From Egicoccus sp. AB-alg6-2 (GTDB taxonomy: Bacteria > Actinomycetota > Nitriliruptoria > Nitriliruptorales > Nitriliruptoraceae), in assembly GCF_041821025.1 (NCBI RefSeq), contig NZ_JBGUAY010000006.1, forward strand, positions 124,001 to 188,000: a stretch of DNA of 64,000 nt. The letters are read 5' to 3'. Of the stretch, positions 53,991-61,743 are shown piece by piece (the first letter of the stretch is position 1; every line of letters starts with the position of its first letter). Under the pieces are notes generated by a model. The model made no database searches and was not told where the DNA came from. It saw nothing but the letters and a program-made list of their open reading frames with translations. A program made the translations under genes and the position numbers.

Positions 53991-54416
53991 ATGGCCGTCA
54001 GCACCGACCTTCGCGCCCGGCGCCCGCACGGTCTGCGCGACCTGCGACGGCTCGTCCGGTACGGGATCTCGGGCGGGACCGCCGCGCTCACCCACTTCAC
54101 GGTCCTGACCGCACTGGTGGAACTCACCGGCCTGCGACCCGTCCTGGCCTCCGCGATCGGGTTCTTGTGCGGGCTGGTCGTCTCGTACACCCTGCAGCGA
54201 CGGTGGGTGTTCGCGACCGGACTGAAGCACGCCTTCACGTTGCCCCGCTTCCTGGCCGTGGTGGGGCTCGGGCTGGCGATCAACTCGACGGTGCTGTGGA
54301 TCGGCACCGAGCACCTGCACCACCACTACGCCCTGGTGCAGCTGGTCGCGTTCGCGGTCGTGCCGCTGAACAACTACGTGCTCAACAGCCTCTGGACCTT
54401 CCGGGAACGCGCTTAA
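53991..54416 (+). CDS. GtrA-like membrane protein
   Basis: 141 aa with four membrane helices; starts with the family pattern LVRYGISGGTAALTHFTVL and ends with PLNNYVLNSLWTFRERA. GtrA proteins are thought to flip polyprenyl-linked sugars for wall or O-antigen glycosylation. That complements the polyprenyl-phosphate glycosyltransferase at 37870. ATG at 53991; CAGGAG upstream is close to the start. Its TAA lies inside TTAA shared with the stop of the convergent gene. Confidence 0.87.
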   Translation: MAVSTDLRARRPHGLRDLRRLVRYGISGGTAALTHFTVLTALVELTGLRPVLASAIGFLCGLVVSYTLQRRWVFATGLKHAFTLPRFLAVVGLGLAINSTVLWIGTEHLHHHYALVQLVAFAVVPLNNYVLNSLWTFRERA

Positions 54417-55324
54417 CCGGATCGACCAGTCTGCCGGGCGCTGTCGGCGCTGCCCGTGCCCGGTGCACCACCGGTTGCGTCGGCACCGCCGGGGACGGCG
54501 GGGTGCAGCCGTCGGGCCACCGGCGTCGAGGCCACTTCGCCGTCCACACCGGGCGGCAGCACGAGCGCCGCCCATGCAGCGCGCGCCGCCGCCTCCTCGT
54601 CCGCGGGCTCGGCGTCGCGAGACGTGGCCGGCAGGTCGGCGCGGGCGAGGTGGACGGCCCAGGCGATGACTGGCGGTGCGATCGCGGCCGCCGCATCGAG
54701 CAGCCGCCGGTCTCCGCGAACCACGCCGCCGAACAACAGCCCCTTGGCGTGGTGGAACCGGGTCCCGTGCAACGCGTCGTGCGGCTGCTGCGGTTCACCG
54801 CTCGCCTCGTCGAAGTAGGGCAGGCGGTCGGTCGGCAGCGGCCGACCCTCCAGCGCGGCCACCTCGACGTCGACCCAGGCCAGACGCAGCCGTTGACGCG
54901 CCGCCCGTGGCGAGTCGGGCAGCGCGGCGACGGCCTCGGTGGCGGCCGCCAGCCGCCGACGGGCGCGGTCGAGGTCGCCGAGACCGACCGCGTCGGCGGC
55001 CAGCGACACGCGCAACATCGCGGCATCGACGGGGTCGACGGCGTCCAGCAGGGCCGGCCACTCCAACGCCTCGGCCCGCGCGTGCAGGCCGAGCTCGCGG
55101 AGGACACGCCCGCGCTCGGCGCCGATCCAGGGTTGCAGTTCGGGGAGGTGGACCCGGTCCCAGTGGGCCCAGGCGAGGTCGCCCCGCCCGAGTCGCGACC
55201 AGACCATGCCGTACCAGACCGGGCGCGCCGCTTCGTGACGCAGCCTGCCGGCGTCATCGAGGTCGACGTCGCCCGGCAGCAGGTCCGCGAGCGCGTCGGA
55301 CGGCGGGATCGGGGGCAGCTCCAC
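54413..55324 (-). CDS. Hypothetical alpha-helical protein
   Basis: About 303 aa, Ala/Arg/Leu-rich and predicted mostly helical with TPR-like alternation (WYGMVWSRLGRGDLAWAHWD, RLRLAWVDVEVAALEGRPL). No signal peptide or membrane segment. No family recognised; a role in protein-protein contacts is possible. GTG at 55324 is the best available start but lacks a clear ribosome-binding site. The frame is chosen over a competing one at 54382-55257 because of its residue composition and conserved-looking helices. Confidence 0.55.
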   Translation of the reverse strand: MELPPIPPSDALADLLPGDVDLDDAGRLRHEAARPVWYGMVWSRLGRGDLAWAHWDRVHLPELQPWIGAERGRVLRELGLHARAEALEWPALLDAVDPVDAAMLRVSLAADAVGLGDLDRARRRLAAATEAVAALPDSPRAARQRLRLAWVDVEVAALEGRPLPTDRLPYFDEASGEPQQPHDALHGTRFHHAKGLLFGGVVRGDRRLLDAAAAIAPPVIAWAVHLARADLPATSRDAEPADEEAAARAAWAALVLPPGVDGEVASTPVARRLHPAVPGGADATGGAPGTGSADSARQTGRSG

Positions 55325-55479
55325 GCGGCGGAGCGTACGGCGTGCCCCCGACAGGCCCCACCCTCCCGTGCCGGCGGTCGAGCGGCCGCGAACGCTTGCG
55401 GCTGGCACCCGCCACTCCAACGGCGCGAACGAGCGATTCAGCCCGCTCCCCGGCAGTCACGCCGACGCCATCCCCTCGA

Positions 55480-58071
55480 TCAGGCCGGCGCGAAGGTGGC
55501 GCTGACCGTCACGTCGGCGTCGGGAGCGAACGTGGCGACGACCACCCCTGGGCCTGCCTCGTGGTCCGAGAGCGTCGCGCCGGCCGGCAGTCCCTCGAAG
55601 CCGACGAACCGTTGGTCGGCCTCCGGGACCGCCACCAACCGCATCGCCACCCCCGCCGGATAGGTCCCCGTCCAGCCGCCATCACCGCGGCCCCCGCCCT
55701 CGCCGCCACCGTCGCCACCGCCGCCGTTGCCGTCCTCGAATCCCGGCGCGTCCGCGGTCACCTCGAGGCTGTTGACGTGCACGGTCCCACCCGACGACTG
55801 CTCGACGCGTACCTCGATGGTGCCGTCGAGGTCGAGGTGGTCGAGCAGTTGTGACCACTGCTGCTCGGGACGTTGGCGGGCGTAGCTGCGCAGGTCCTCG
55901 ACGTAGCCGGACCAGTCGGCGACGGATGCCGGATAGCCCCAGCGGGCGACCTGCGCCGGCATCTCGGGCTCGAGCAGGCCGGCGAGCCGGTCCAGGTGCG
56001 CCTCGACCCGCTCGGCGCGGAAGGTGGTGTTGAGGTGGTCGGCGAAGCGGGTCACGAATCGGGCCTGGAAGTCGTCGTTGCGCAGCAGTTGCTGCAACAG
56101 GAACGGGATCCCGGTCCCGTCGCGCGGGTCGGCGACCGGTGCGAGCAGCCGCGCGAGGTTGTCGTCCGCGGGGTCGTTGGGCCACACCGATCCGCCGACG
56201 CGGTCGAGGTCGTACGCCTTCCACCGCCAACGGGCGTCGGCGAGCGGCGGGCCGTCGGCGTCGACCGTGCGGGTCCGCCACATCTGGACGTTGTTGTGCG
56301 GCCAGTCGGTGTTGGACACGAAGGTCTGCAGGATGACGTAGTCGATGAAGCTGTCGAGGTCGACGCTTGCCTCGACGGCCCGCAGCGTGTCCGCGTCGAC
56401 CTGGTCGGCCTCCGTGAGCAGGTCGAGGACGTCGAAGAAGTGCTGTTCGTCGCCGGCCACCCCGGTGTCCAGCGCGAACCGCGCCTCGAGAATGGTGACG
56501 TCGGCGGGATCGACCCCGTGCACCGCCTCGAGGTAGTGGCGGTCGTAGCGTTCGTGCAGCAGGTGGATGCCCCAGTACTCGCCGTTGACGAACAGCACCA
56601 TCGGCTGCACCGCATGGGTGTCGAGGTGCATCCCCCGCGCGACGTCGAGGAAGAGCGCGTCGTTGAGGAACGACAGGCCCCAGGTCCCGCCGCCGTTGCG
56701 GACCAGGAGGCGCCGGTGACCGATCGGGGCGCGCTGGTCGGAGGGCAGTTCGGCCTGGGCGGCGGCGAAGAAGTCGTGGTCGAAGGTGCGGTTGCCGTAG
56801 TCGTTGCGTGCGTACAGCCGCAGCGACTTGGCCGGCAGGCGCCGGCTGTAGCCGCCGTGGATCCTGATGCCGAGGTCGGCCCCGTAGGTGCAGGCGCCAC
56901 CGGCCTCGCACCAGGTCATGTGCACCGCGCGGGCGAGGTCGTCGGCGTGGGGCCGCTCCCAGGCGCGGCCCTCCTGGCTGAAGTTCGCCGGCACGTTCCA
57001 ACCGTGGTCGGCGACGGCCTCGTCGCTGGCGAGGTAGTCGTCGTAGACGCGGCCGGGGACGTAGATGCCGTCGTCGTGGTCGAACAGGTGGTTGGCGTCG
57101 GTGGCGAGGTGCAGCACCGGCAGGTCGGGACGTCGCAGGTGGTCGCCGACGAAGTAGGTGGCGACCGTCTCGCGCCCCGAGGCGGTGCGGGCCCGGACCA
57201 CGGTCGCCTTCGGCTGCGGTCCGTCCGGCTCCCGCCAGCCGTCGCCATGGAAGCTGGCGTCGAAGGGGAACGTGGTCGGGATGGTGGCGAACCGGTCCGG
57301 CTCGTCGGAGCGGTCCTCGATCCGCAGCGGCTGGTCGTAGACCTGCGTCGCGTCCGCGTTCCGTTGCGGGTCGGGGTAGGAGCCGTCGAGGGTGACGTAG
57401 ACCGGCTCGCCGCCGGCCACCTCGATGCGGAGTTCGAAGGCGTCGTCGTAGAACCCGCTCGGCGCGGACAGCACCGGTGCGCCGAGGTCGGCGTCGGCAT
57501 GGCAGGCGCCGGTGTTGGGCTCGCCCGGCGAAGGTTCGGCGAAGAAGCACCAGCGGCCGGGCTCGTCCGGGTCGCGTCCGTAGGAGGCGTCGCGGGGCAG
57601 CGCGACGGGCTCGACCCGGTCGGCGACGGTCGCGCCGTCGGGTTGGACCAACAGCAACGGCTCGCCGACCTGCGCGAGCGCGAAGTTGGTGTGCAACTCC
57701 CCCGCGACGTCACGGCGGTCCTTCCCGGACAGCCACACCAGCACGCGCTCGTCGGGCTGCAGGGTGACGTCGGGGAACGTCCACTGCTGCAGGTCGGCGG
57801 GATCGTCGGTCAGGTACCAGCCGTCGAGTCTGCGCGCCTCGCCGGTCGGGTTGTGGAGCTCGATCCAGTCGGCGTGGTCACCGTCCTCGTCGGCGATGCT
57901 CGAGGCGTTGGAGGACACCAGTTCGGCCAGCACGACGGTCGACGGCCGGGGCGGTTGCAGGGTCGTGGCCAACGCGGCGATGACGGCGAGCGCCACCAGC
58001 CCGACACCGGCCAGCCCGAGCCGCTGGCGACGCCTCCAGGAACCCGCATCCGCGCGAGCGGTCGAGCTCAC
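55480..58071 (-). CDS. CotH kinase-family protein with lamin-tail domain
   Basis: 863 aa, exported or membrane-anchored (helix at about residues 18-38). Order: lamin-tail domain (about 45-150, ADEDGDHADWIELHNPTGEARRL region), a chitobiase/Fn3-like segment (about 195-300), the CotH catalytic region (about 310-700) with GIRIHGGYSRRLPAKSLRLY and WRWKAYDLDRVGG, and a C-terminal beta-rich domain. CotH of Bacillus phosphorylates coat proteins. The GTG at 58071 overlaps the TGA of the VTC gene (GTGA). A VTC-DUF4956-CotH grouping recurs across bacteria. Confidence 0.88.
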   Translation of the reverse strand: MSSTARADAGSWRRRQRLGLAGVGLVALAVIAALATTLQPPRPSTVVLAELVSSNASSIADEDGDHADWIELHNPTGEARRLDGWYLTDDPADLQQWTFPDVTLQPDERVLVWLSGKDRRDVAGELHTNFALAQVGEPLLLVQPDGATVADRVEPVALPRDASYGRDPDEPGRWCFFAEPSPGEPNTGACHADADLGAPVLSAPSGFYDDAFELRIEVAGGEPVYVTLDGSYPDPQRNADATQVYDQPLRIEDRSDEPDRFATIPTTFPFDASFHGDGWREPDGPQPKATVVRARTASGRETVATYFVGDHLRRPDLPVLHLATDANHLFDHDDGIYVPGRVYDDYLASDEAVADHGWNVPANFSQEGRAWERPHADDLARAVHMTWCEAGGACTYGADLGIRIHGGYSRRLPAKSLRLYARNDYGNRTFDHDFFAAAQAELPSDQRAPIGHRRLLVRNGGGTWGLSFLNDALFLDVARGMHLDTHAVQPMVLFVNGEYWGIHLLHERYDRHYLEAVHGVDPADVTILEARFALDTGVAGDEQHFFDVLDLLTEADQVDADTLRAVEASVDLDSFIDYVILQTFVSNTDWPHNNVQMWRTRTVDADGPPLADARWRWKAYDLDRVGGSVWPNDPADDNLARLLAPVADPRDGTGIPFLLQQLLRNDDFQARFVTRFADHLNTTFRAERVEAHLDRLAGLLEPEMPAQVARWGYPASVADWSGYVEDLRSYARQRPEQQWSQLLDHLDLDGTIEVRVEQSSGGTVHVNSLEVTADAPGFEDGNGGGGDGGGEGGGRGDGGWTGTYPAGVAMRLVAVPEADQRFVGFEGLPAGATLSDHEAGPGVVVATFAPDADVTVSATFAPA

Positions 58072-59060
58072 GCCGCGTCGACGTCGGCGCGCGTGCCCTC
58101 GGTGGCGGACGCGGTCGACACGTCGTCGTCTGAAGCGGACGAGGCGTCGGCGGAGAGGTCGGCGTCGGCCAGGTCGGCGTCGGCCAGGTCGGCGTCGGCC
58201 GCGAGCTTGCGCAGGGCCGGCAGCCACGGGTTGCCGCGCACCTCAGGGCGTACGGCCGTGACGCCGAGGCAGTACTTGCTCAGCCGGTCCGGACGCAGAC
58301 CGAGCGAGCGCATCAGCGCGTGCGCGGCCCCGCTCCGCGACGCCGACTTCACCTCGACGATGGCGTAGCCGCACCCGAGCTCGATGACCGCGCCAGCCGC
58401 GCCGTCGTCGCCGGCCGCGCCGTCGTCGCCAGCCGCACCGTCCACGCTGTCCACGCCGTTCGCGCTGTTCGCGCCGGTGATCTGCAGGTCGCGGTCGATG
58501 GTGACCCGCTCACCCGCCACCAGGTCCACCAGCGTCGTGCGCCGATACCTCGTCGTCAGCACCGGCCGCATCCGCTGCGGCGGGCTGTGCGGGTACTGGT
58601 CGGCGAGCGCCGCCCGGATCCGTGCCAGCCCGGCATCGTCCAGGACGTCCGCGGGCGCCGTGTGCAGGAACCGTTGCTTGACCGTCTGGGTCCGTGCGCC
58701 CTTGTACTTGACCTCGAGCAGCGGCTCGGCGTCGCCGTACCGTCGGGTGCGGACCTTGAAGCGTCGACGGCGGCCCTTGAGATGGTCGGTGAAGGTCAGC
58801 AGCCCGTCGGTGTCGAAGTAGACGCTGGTGTAGCGGGTGGCACGCCGGCCGAGGACCTCGAGCACCCGCGACGTCGGCGCCAACGCGTCGACCAGCTCGG
58901 GCAGACGCGCCAACGGGACGAGATACTTCGCGTCGAAGCGGCGCTGGAGGTCCATCGCCTCGGGCAGGCCGTCGAGGCCGACGGCCGGCAGCTGCGCGAG
59001 TCGCGCATCCACCTCGTTGTCGAGGTGGAGGTCGCGCGGGGCGTCGGCGGCGGACGTCAT
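58068..59060 (-). CDS. VTC-domain polyphosphate polymerase-like protein
   Basis: 330 aa. VTC triphosphate-tunnel domain at about residues 38-285: RRFDAKYLVPL, YTSVYFDTDGL, RRRFKVRTRRYG, LLEVKYKGARTQTVKQRF, LTTRYRRTTL and AIVEVKSAS carry the basic and acidic residues lining the tunnel. Such domains make polyphosphate from ATP or bind it. A GAAGDD repeat insert and a DADLA repeat tail are low complexity. ATG at 59060 overlaps the stop of a 24-codon mini-ORF. Coupled to CotH downstream. Confidence 0.87.
   Translation of the reverse strand: MTSAADAPRDLHLDNEVDARLAQLPAVGLDGLPEAMDLQRRFDAKYLVPLARLPELVDALAPTSRVLEVLGRRATRYTSVYFDTDGLLTFTDHLKGRRRRFKVRTRRYGDAEPLLEVKYKGARTQTVKQRFLHTAPADVLDDAGLARIRAALADQYPHSPPQRMRPVLTTRYRRTTLVDLVAGERVTIDRDLQITGANSANGVDSVDGAAGDDGAAGDDGAAGAVIELGCGYAIVEVKSASRSGAAHALMRSLGLRPDRLSKYCLGVTAVRPEVRGNPWLPALRKLAADADLADADLADADLSADASSASDDDVSTASATEGTRADVDAA
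58156..58200. repeat. Three perfect 15-nt units in VTC gene
   Basis: AGGTCGGCGTCGGCC three times (58156, 58171, 58186), encoding the ADADL tail repeats of the VTC protein on the minus strand. Confidence 0.9.
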
Positions 59061-59131
59061 CGGCGAGCAGCGTCGGGAGGAGACGTCATGAGCGGGCGTC
59101 GCCGGCGGGCGGCATCGGGAGGAGTCGTCAT
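59057..59131 (-). CDS. Bridging mini-ORF between DUF4956 and VTC genes (hypothetical)
   Basis: A 24-codon frame whose ATG overlaps the DUF4956 stop (ATGA, 59131-59128) and whose TGA overlaps the VTC start (ATGA, 59060-59057). It consists of two 42-nt-spaced copies of a MT(T/S)PPDAAR-type start, and the VTC gene itself begins with a related MTSAADAPR. The start region has therefore been triplicated. Neither the mini-ORF nor the VTC gene has a clear ribosome-binding site, so translation may pass along by re-initiation. Confidence 0.35.
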   Translation of the reverse strand: MTTPPDAARRRRPLMTSPPDAARR

Positions 59132-59772
59132 GAGCGGGCGTCGCTGGCGGTGACGCCGTGTCCGGGTGGGTCGCCGGCGGGAAGGGGGTCCACCTGCTGG
59201 GGCCGGTTGAGCCGGACCCGCACGTCGAGACGCATCGTCTCGCGGACGTAGTCGACCTCCTGGACGATGACGTGGTGGACCACGCCGCCGAGGCGTTGCT
59301 CGAGGTCGCGGCGCAGCAGCTCGTGGTCGGTGTGCACGACGTCGAGCATGACTCTGCACCGCTGGTGCAGGAACGGCGGGATCAGTGCCGGGTGGTCGAC
59401 CACGTACATGGTGGCGACCAGCAGGACGGCGAACAGCACCTTCGCCTCGAACTGCAGGCCGGGGAGTCCGGCGATCAGGCCGAGCACGAGCGCGACCATC
59501 GTGTAGCCGATCTCGCCCTGCGTGGCCTCGTCGGAGCGCAGACGCACGATGGAGAGGACGGCGAACAACCCGAAGCCGACGCCGACGTTGAGCGGGCTGG
59601 ACGAGCCGAGCGCGGCGGCGACCGTGAACAAGCTCACGTTGAAGGCCACGTAGCCGAGGACCAGGTCGCGGCGGCGGTGGCGACGGAAGTAGATCGGGTA
59701 GACGAGCACGGCGATCGCGACCAGGTTCAACAGCAGGTCACGTACGAGGCTCGGCAGCGCCAACTCGCCCAC
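59128..59772 (-). CDS. DUF4956 membrane protein
   Basis: 214 aa. Four N-terminal membrane helices (to about residue 130), then a cytoplasmic ferredoxin-like tail (LDVVHTDHELLRRDLEQRLGGVVHHVIVQEVDYVRETMRLDVRVRL). The motif LSIVRLRSDEATQGEIGYTM is typical of the family. Function unknown; genes of this family are regularly found beside VTC and CotH genes, suggesting a polyphosphate or envelope-linked membrane role. GTG at 59772 with AGAGGA 5 nt upstream. First of three coupled genes. Confidence 0.87.
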   Translation of the reverse strand: MGELALPSLVRDLLLNLVAIAVLVYPIYFRRHRRRDLVLGYVAFNVSLFTVAAALGSSSPLNVGVGFGLFAVLSIVRLRSDEATQGEIGYTMVALVLGLIAGLPGLQFEAKVLFAVLLVATMYVVDHPALIPPFLHQRCRVMLDVVHTDHELLRRDLEQRLGGVVHHVIVQEVDYVRETMRLDVRVRLNRPQQVDPLPAGDPPGHGVTASDARS

Positions 59773-59941
59773 GGTCGTCCTCTCCGGTCAAAACCGCCAG
59801 TGTAAACGACCGGTGAACCGACGAGATCGACCTTGGGACTCCCCCAGGGACGCGCCGCAATCGCGCGAAGGGGCCCTATCGTTGCGGCCGGTCGCCCGCG
59901 GGATCGCGACCGGCGACGTCGGTGAGCTGCTGCAGACGGGG

Positions 59942-61546
59942 ATGCCCATGCGTGGACGTCGGCGGGTGCCGGTGGCGACGCTCGTGCTGTTGCTGGTGGC
60001 GACCGCCGTCCTGCTCGTCACCGCGCGTCCGGTTGCCGAAACGCCTTCGATGGCAGCCTCGGGCGCCTGGCCGCAGGACGCCGTGATCTATCACGTGTTC
60101 GTCGACCGCTTCGCGGAGGGAGGGCCTGCGGGCGGCGGGAACTCGGACGCCGGAGCGGGGGACGGCGGAGCGGCGGACGGCGGAGCGGCGGACGGCGGAG
60201 CAGCGGACGGCGGAGCGGCGGACGGCGGAGCGGCGGGTGAGCCGAGCCCGAACCACGACGCGGCACTGATGGACTGGATGGGTGGCGACCTCGCCGGTGT
60301 CCGACAGCGCCTGGACCACGTGGTGGAGCTCGGCGCCAACACGCTGTGGTTGTCGCCGGTGACGCCCGGTCCCGGCTACCACGGCTACCACCCGACCGAC
60401 CTCACCGACGTCGATCCACGCTTCGGCGACCGCGACGAGTTGGTGGCCCTCGTCCGCGAGGCACACGCGCGCGGCGTCAAGGTGATCTACGACCTCGTCC
60501 TCAACCACACCTCGGACCAGCATCCGTGGTTCGTCGCCGCCCGGGCGGACTGCGACGGCAGCCCCTACGTCGCGTGGTACGAGTTCCGCGACTGTCCCGA
60601 CCGCTACGCCGGCTTCGCGGGCCTGGCCGAGTTGCCCGAGCTCGACCTCGACCATCCCGAGGTGCGCGCGTGGGTGTTCGACGAGGTCCTGCCGTTCTGG
60701 CTCGACGAGATCGGGGTGGACGGGTTCCGGCTCGACCATGCGCAGGGACCCTCCCGTGCGTTCTGGGATGCCTTCCGAGCCGAGGTCGACGCGCGCTGGC
60801 CGGGGACGTTCCTGCTCGGGGAGATCTGGGCCCAGCAGACGATCATCGACAGCTACGGCGACGTGATGGACGCCGCCACCGCGTTCCCGCTGCGCGACCG
60901 CCTCGTGGCTGTCGTCGCCCGCGGCGGCGACGTGCGGGCGCTCCACCAACCGATCGTGTCGCTGCTGGAGGGCGACGGTCCACGGCCCGCCACCTACGTC
61001 TCCAGCCACGACCAACCTCGATTCCTCACCGAGGCGGGAGGCGATCGCGAACGACTGGCGCTGGCGTACGCCGCGCTGTTGACGCTGCCCGGCGTGCCGG
61101 TCGTCTACTACGGCGACGAGGTCGGCCTCGGGCAGAGCGGCGACCACCGGGCGGTCGACACCCACCAGGACCGCTACTTCCGCGAGCCGATGTCGTGGGA
61201 CACCTCGACGTGGGACCTCGAGGTGCTGGACCGGGTCTCGCGGCTCGCGCGGTTGCGGACGACGAGGCCGGCGCTGTATGCCGGCGAGTACGTCCCGTTG
61301 GTCACCGAAGGCGATGCGCTGGTCTTCGAGCGGGTGACCGACGACGGCGAGCGCGTGCTGGTCGTCCTGGCCACCGGCAATGACGCCGTGTCGATCGATC
61401 TCACCGACTTGTACGGCACCGAGGCGGCAGCCGAGCTCCTTCTGACGGACCTACTCGCCGGCGAGCGCGCACCGGCGGAGGTGGCCGCGGGAGAGCTGGT
61501 GGTCGATCCGCGCGGCGTCGGGGTGTGGCAACTGACCGGCTCCTGA
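59942..61546 (+). CDS. Membrane-anchored GH13 alpha-amylase-family enzyme
   Basis: 534 aa from ATG 59942. Signal-anchor helix (about 10-29), short Gly/Ala/Asp repeat spacer (75-99) inserted in the first loop of the barrel, then the GH13 catalytic domain: DLVLNHTS, GFRLDHAQG with nucleophile Asp265, GEIW with acid Glu294, SSHDQPR with Asp357, and a C-terminal beta domain. Likely cleaves or transfers alpha-1,4-glucans outside the membrane. The longer GTG start at 59813 would bury the signal sequence. Divergent from the DUF4956 gene. Confidence 0.9.
   Translation: MPMRGRRRVPVATLVLLLVATAVLLVTARPVAETPSMAASGAWPQDAVIYHVFVDRFAEGGPAGGGNSDAGAGDGGAADGGAADGGAADGGAADGGAAGEPSPNHDAALMDWMGGDLAGVRQRLDHVVELGANTLWLSPVTPGPGYHGYHPTDLTDVDPRFGDRDELVALVREAHARGVKVIYDLVLNHTSDQHPWFVAARADCDGSPYVAWYEFRDCPDRYAGFAGLAELPELDLDHPEVRAWVFDEVLPFWLDEIGVDGFRLDHAQGPSRAFWDAFRAEVDARWPGTFLLGEIWAQQTIIDSYGDVMDAATAFPLRDRLVAVVARGGDVRALHQPIVSLLEGDGPRPATYVSSHDQPRFLTEAGGDRERLALAYAALLTLPGVPVVYYGDEVGLGQSGDHRAVDTHQDRYFREPMSWDTSTWDLEVLDRVSRLARLRTTRPALYAGEYVPLVTEGDALVFERVTDDGERVLVVLATGNDAVSIDLTDLYGTEAAAELLLTDLLAGERAPAEVAAGELVVDPRGVGVWQLTGS
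60164..60235 (+). repeat. 15-nt tandem repeat in GH13 gene
   Basis: Nearly five units of GGCGGAGCGGCGGAC encode Gly-Gly-Ala-Ala-Asp blocks, with one base difference in one unit. The insert lies right after the N-terminal VFVDRFAEG strand, a surface loop in this family. Confidence 0.9.
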
Positions 61547-61643
61547 GCCATGGTCTGCCCTTCGGGCCACCGTCGTTCGGTATCCCCAGGGCTGGCCGAA
61601 CGGGGCGTATCGCCGCCTCCTGCCTCTCGTTTGAGCCGGTGAA

Positions 61644-61661
61644 GCGCCCACGGGTGGGCGC
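61644..61661 (+). terminator. Hairpin downstream of the GH13 gene
   Basis: GCGCCC and GGGCGC enclose a 6-nt loop about 100 nt after the GH13 stop and 83 nt before the next start. It may end the GH13 transcript or lie in the leader of the LAxTG gene. Confidence 0.4.
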
Positions 61662-61743
61662 ACGGTTGCAGCAGGGGCAGCCGTAGGGACGCACCAGGGC
61701 CGGCCAACCTGGCCCGGTGCTCGAGCTCGAGAGGCACGGGAGC

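Noticed and set aside
61670-61740. Possible cyclic di-GMP-I (GEMM) riboswitch before the LAxTG gene, because of GGGACGCA and GGCCGGCC segments
   Set aside because: The hairpin that must lie between GGCA and GGGACGCA is absent and the tetraloop receptor pair is not found.
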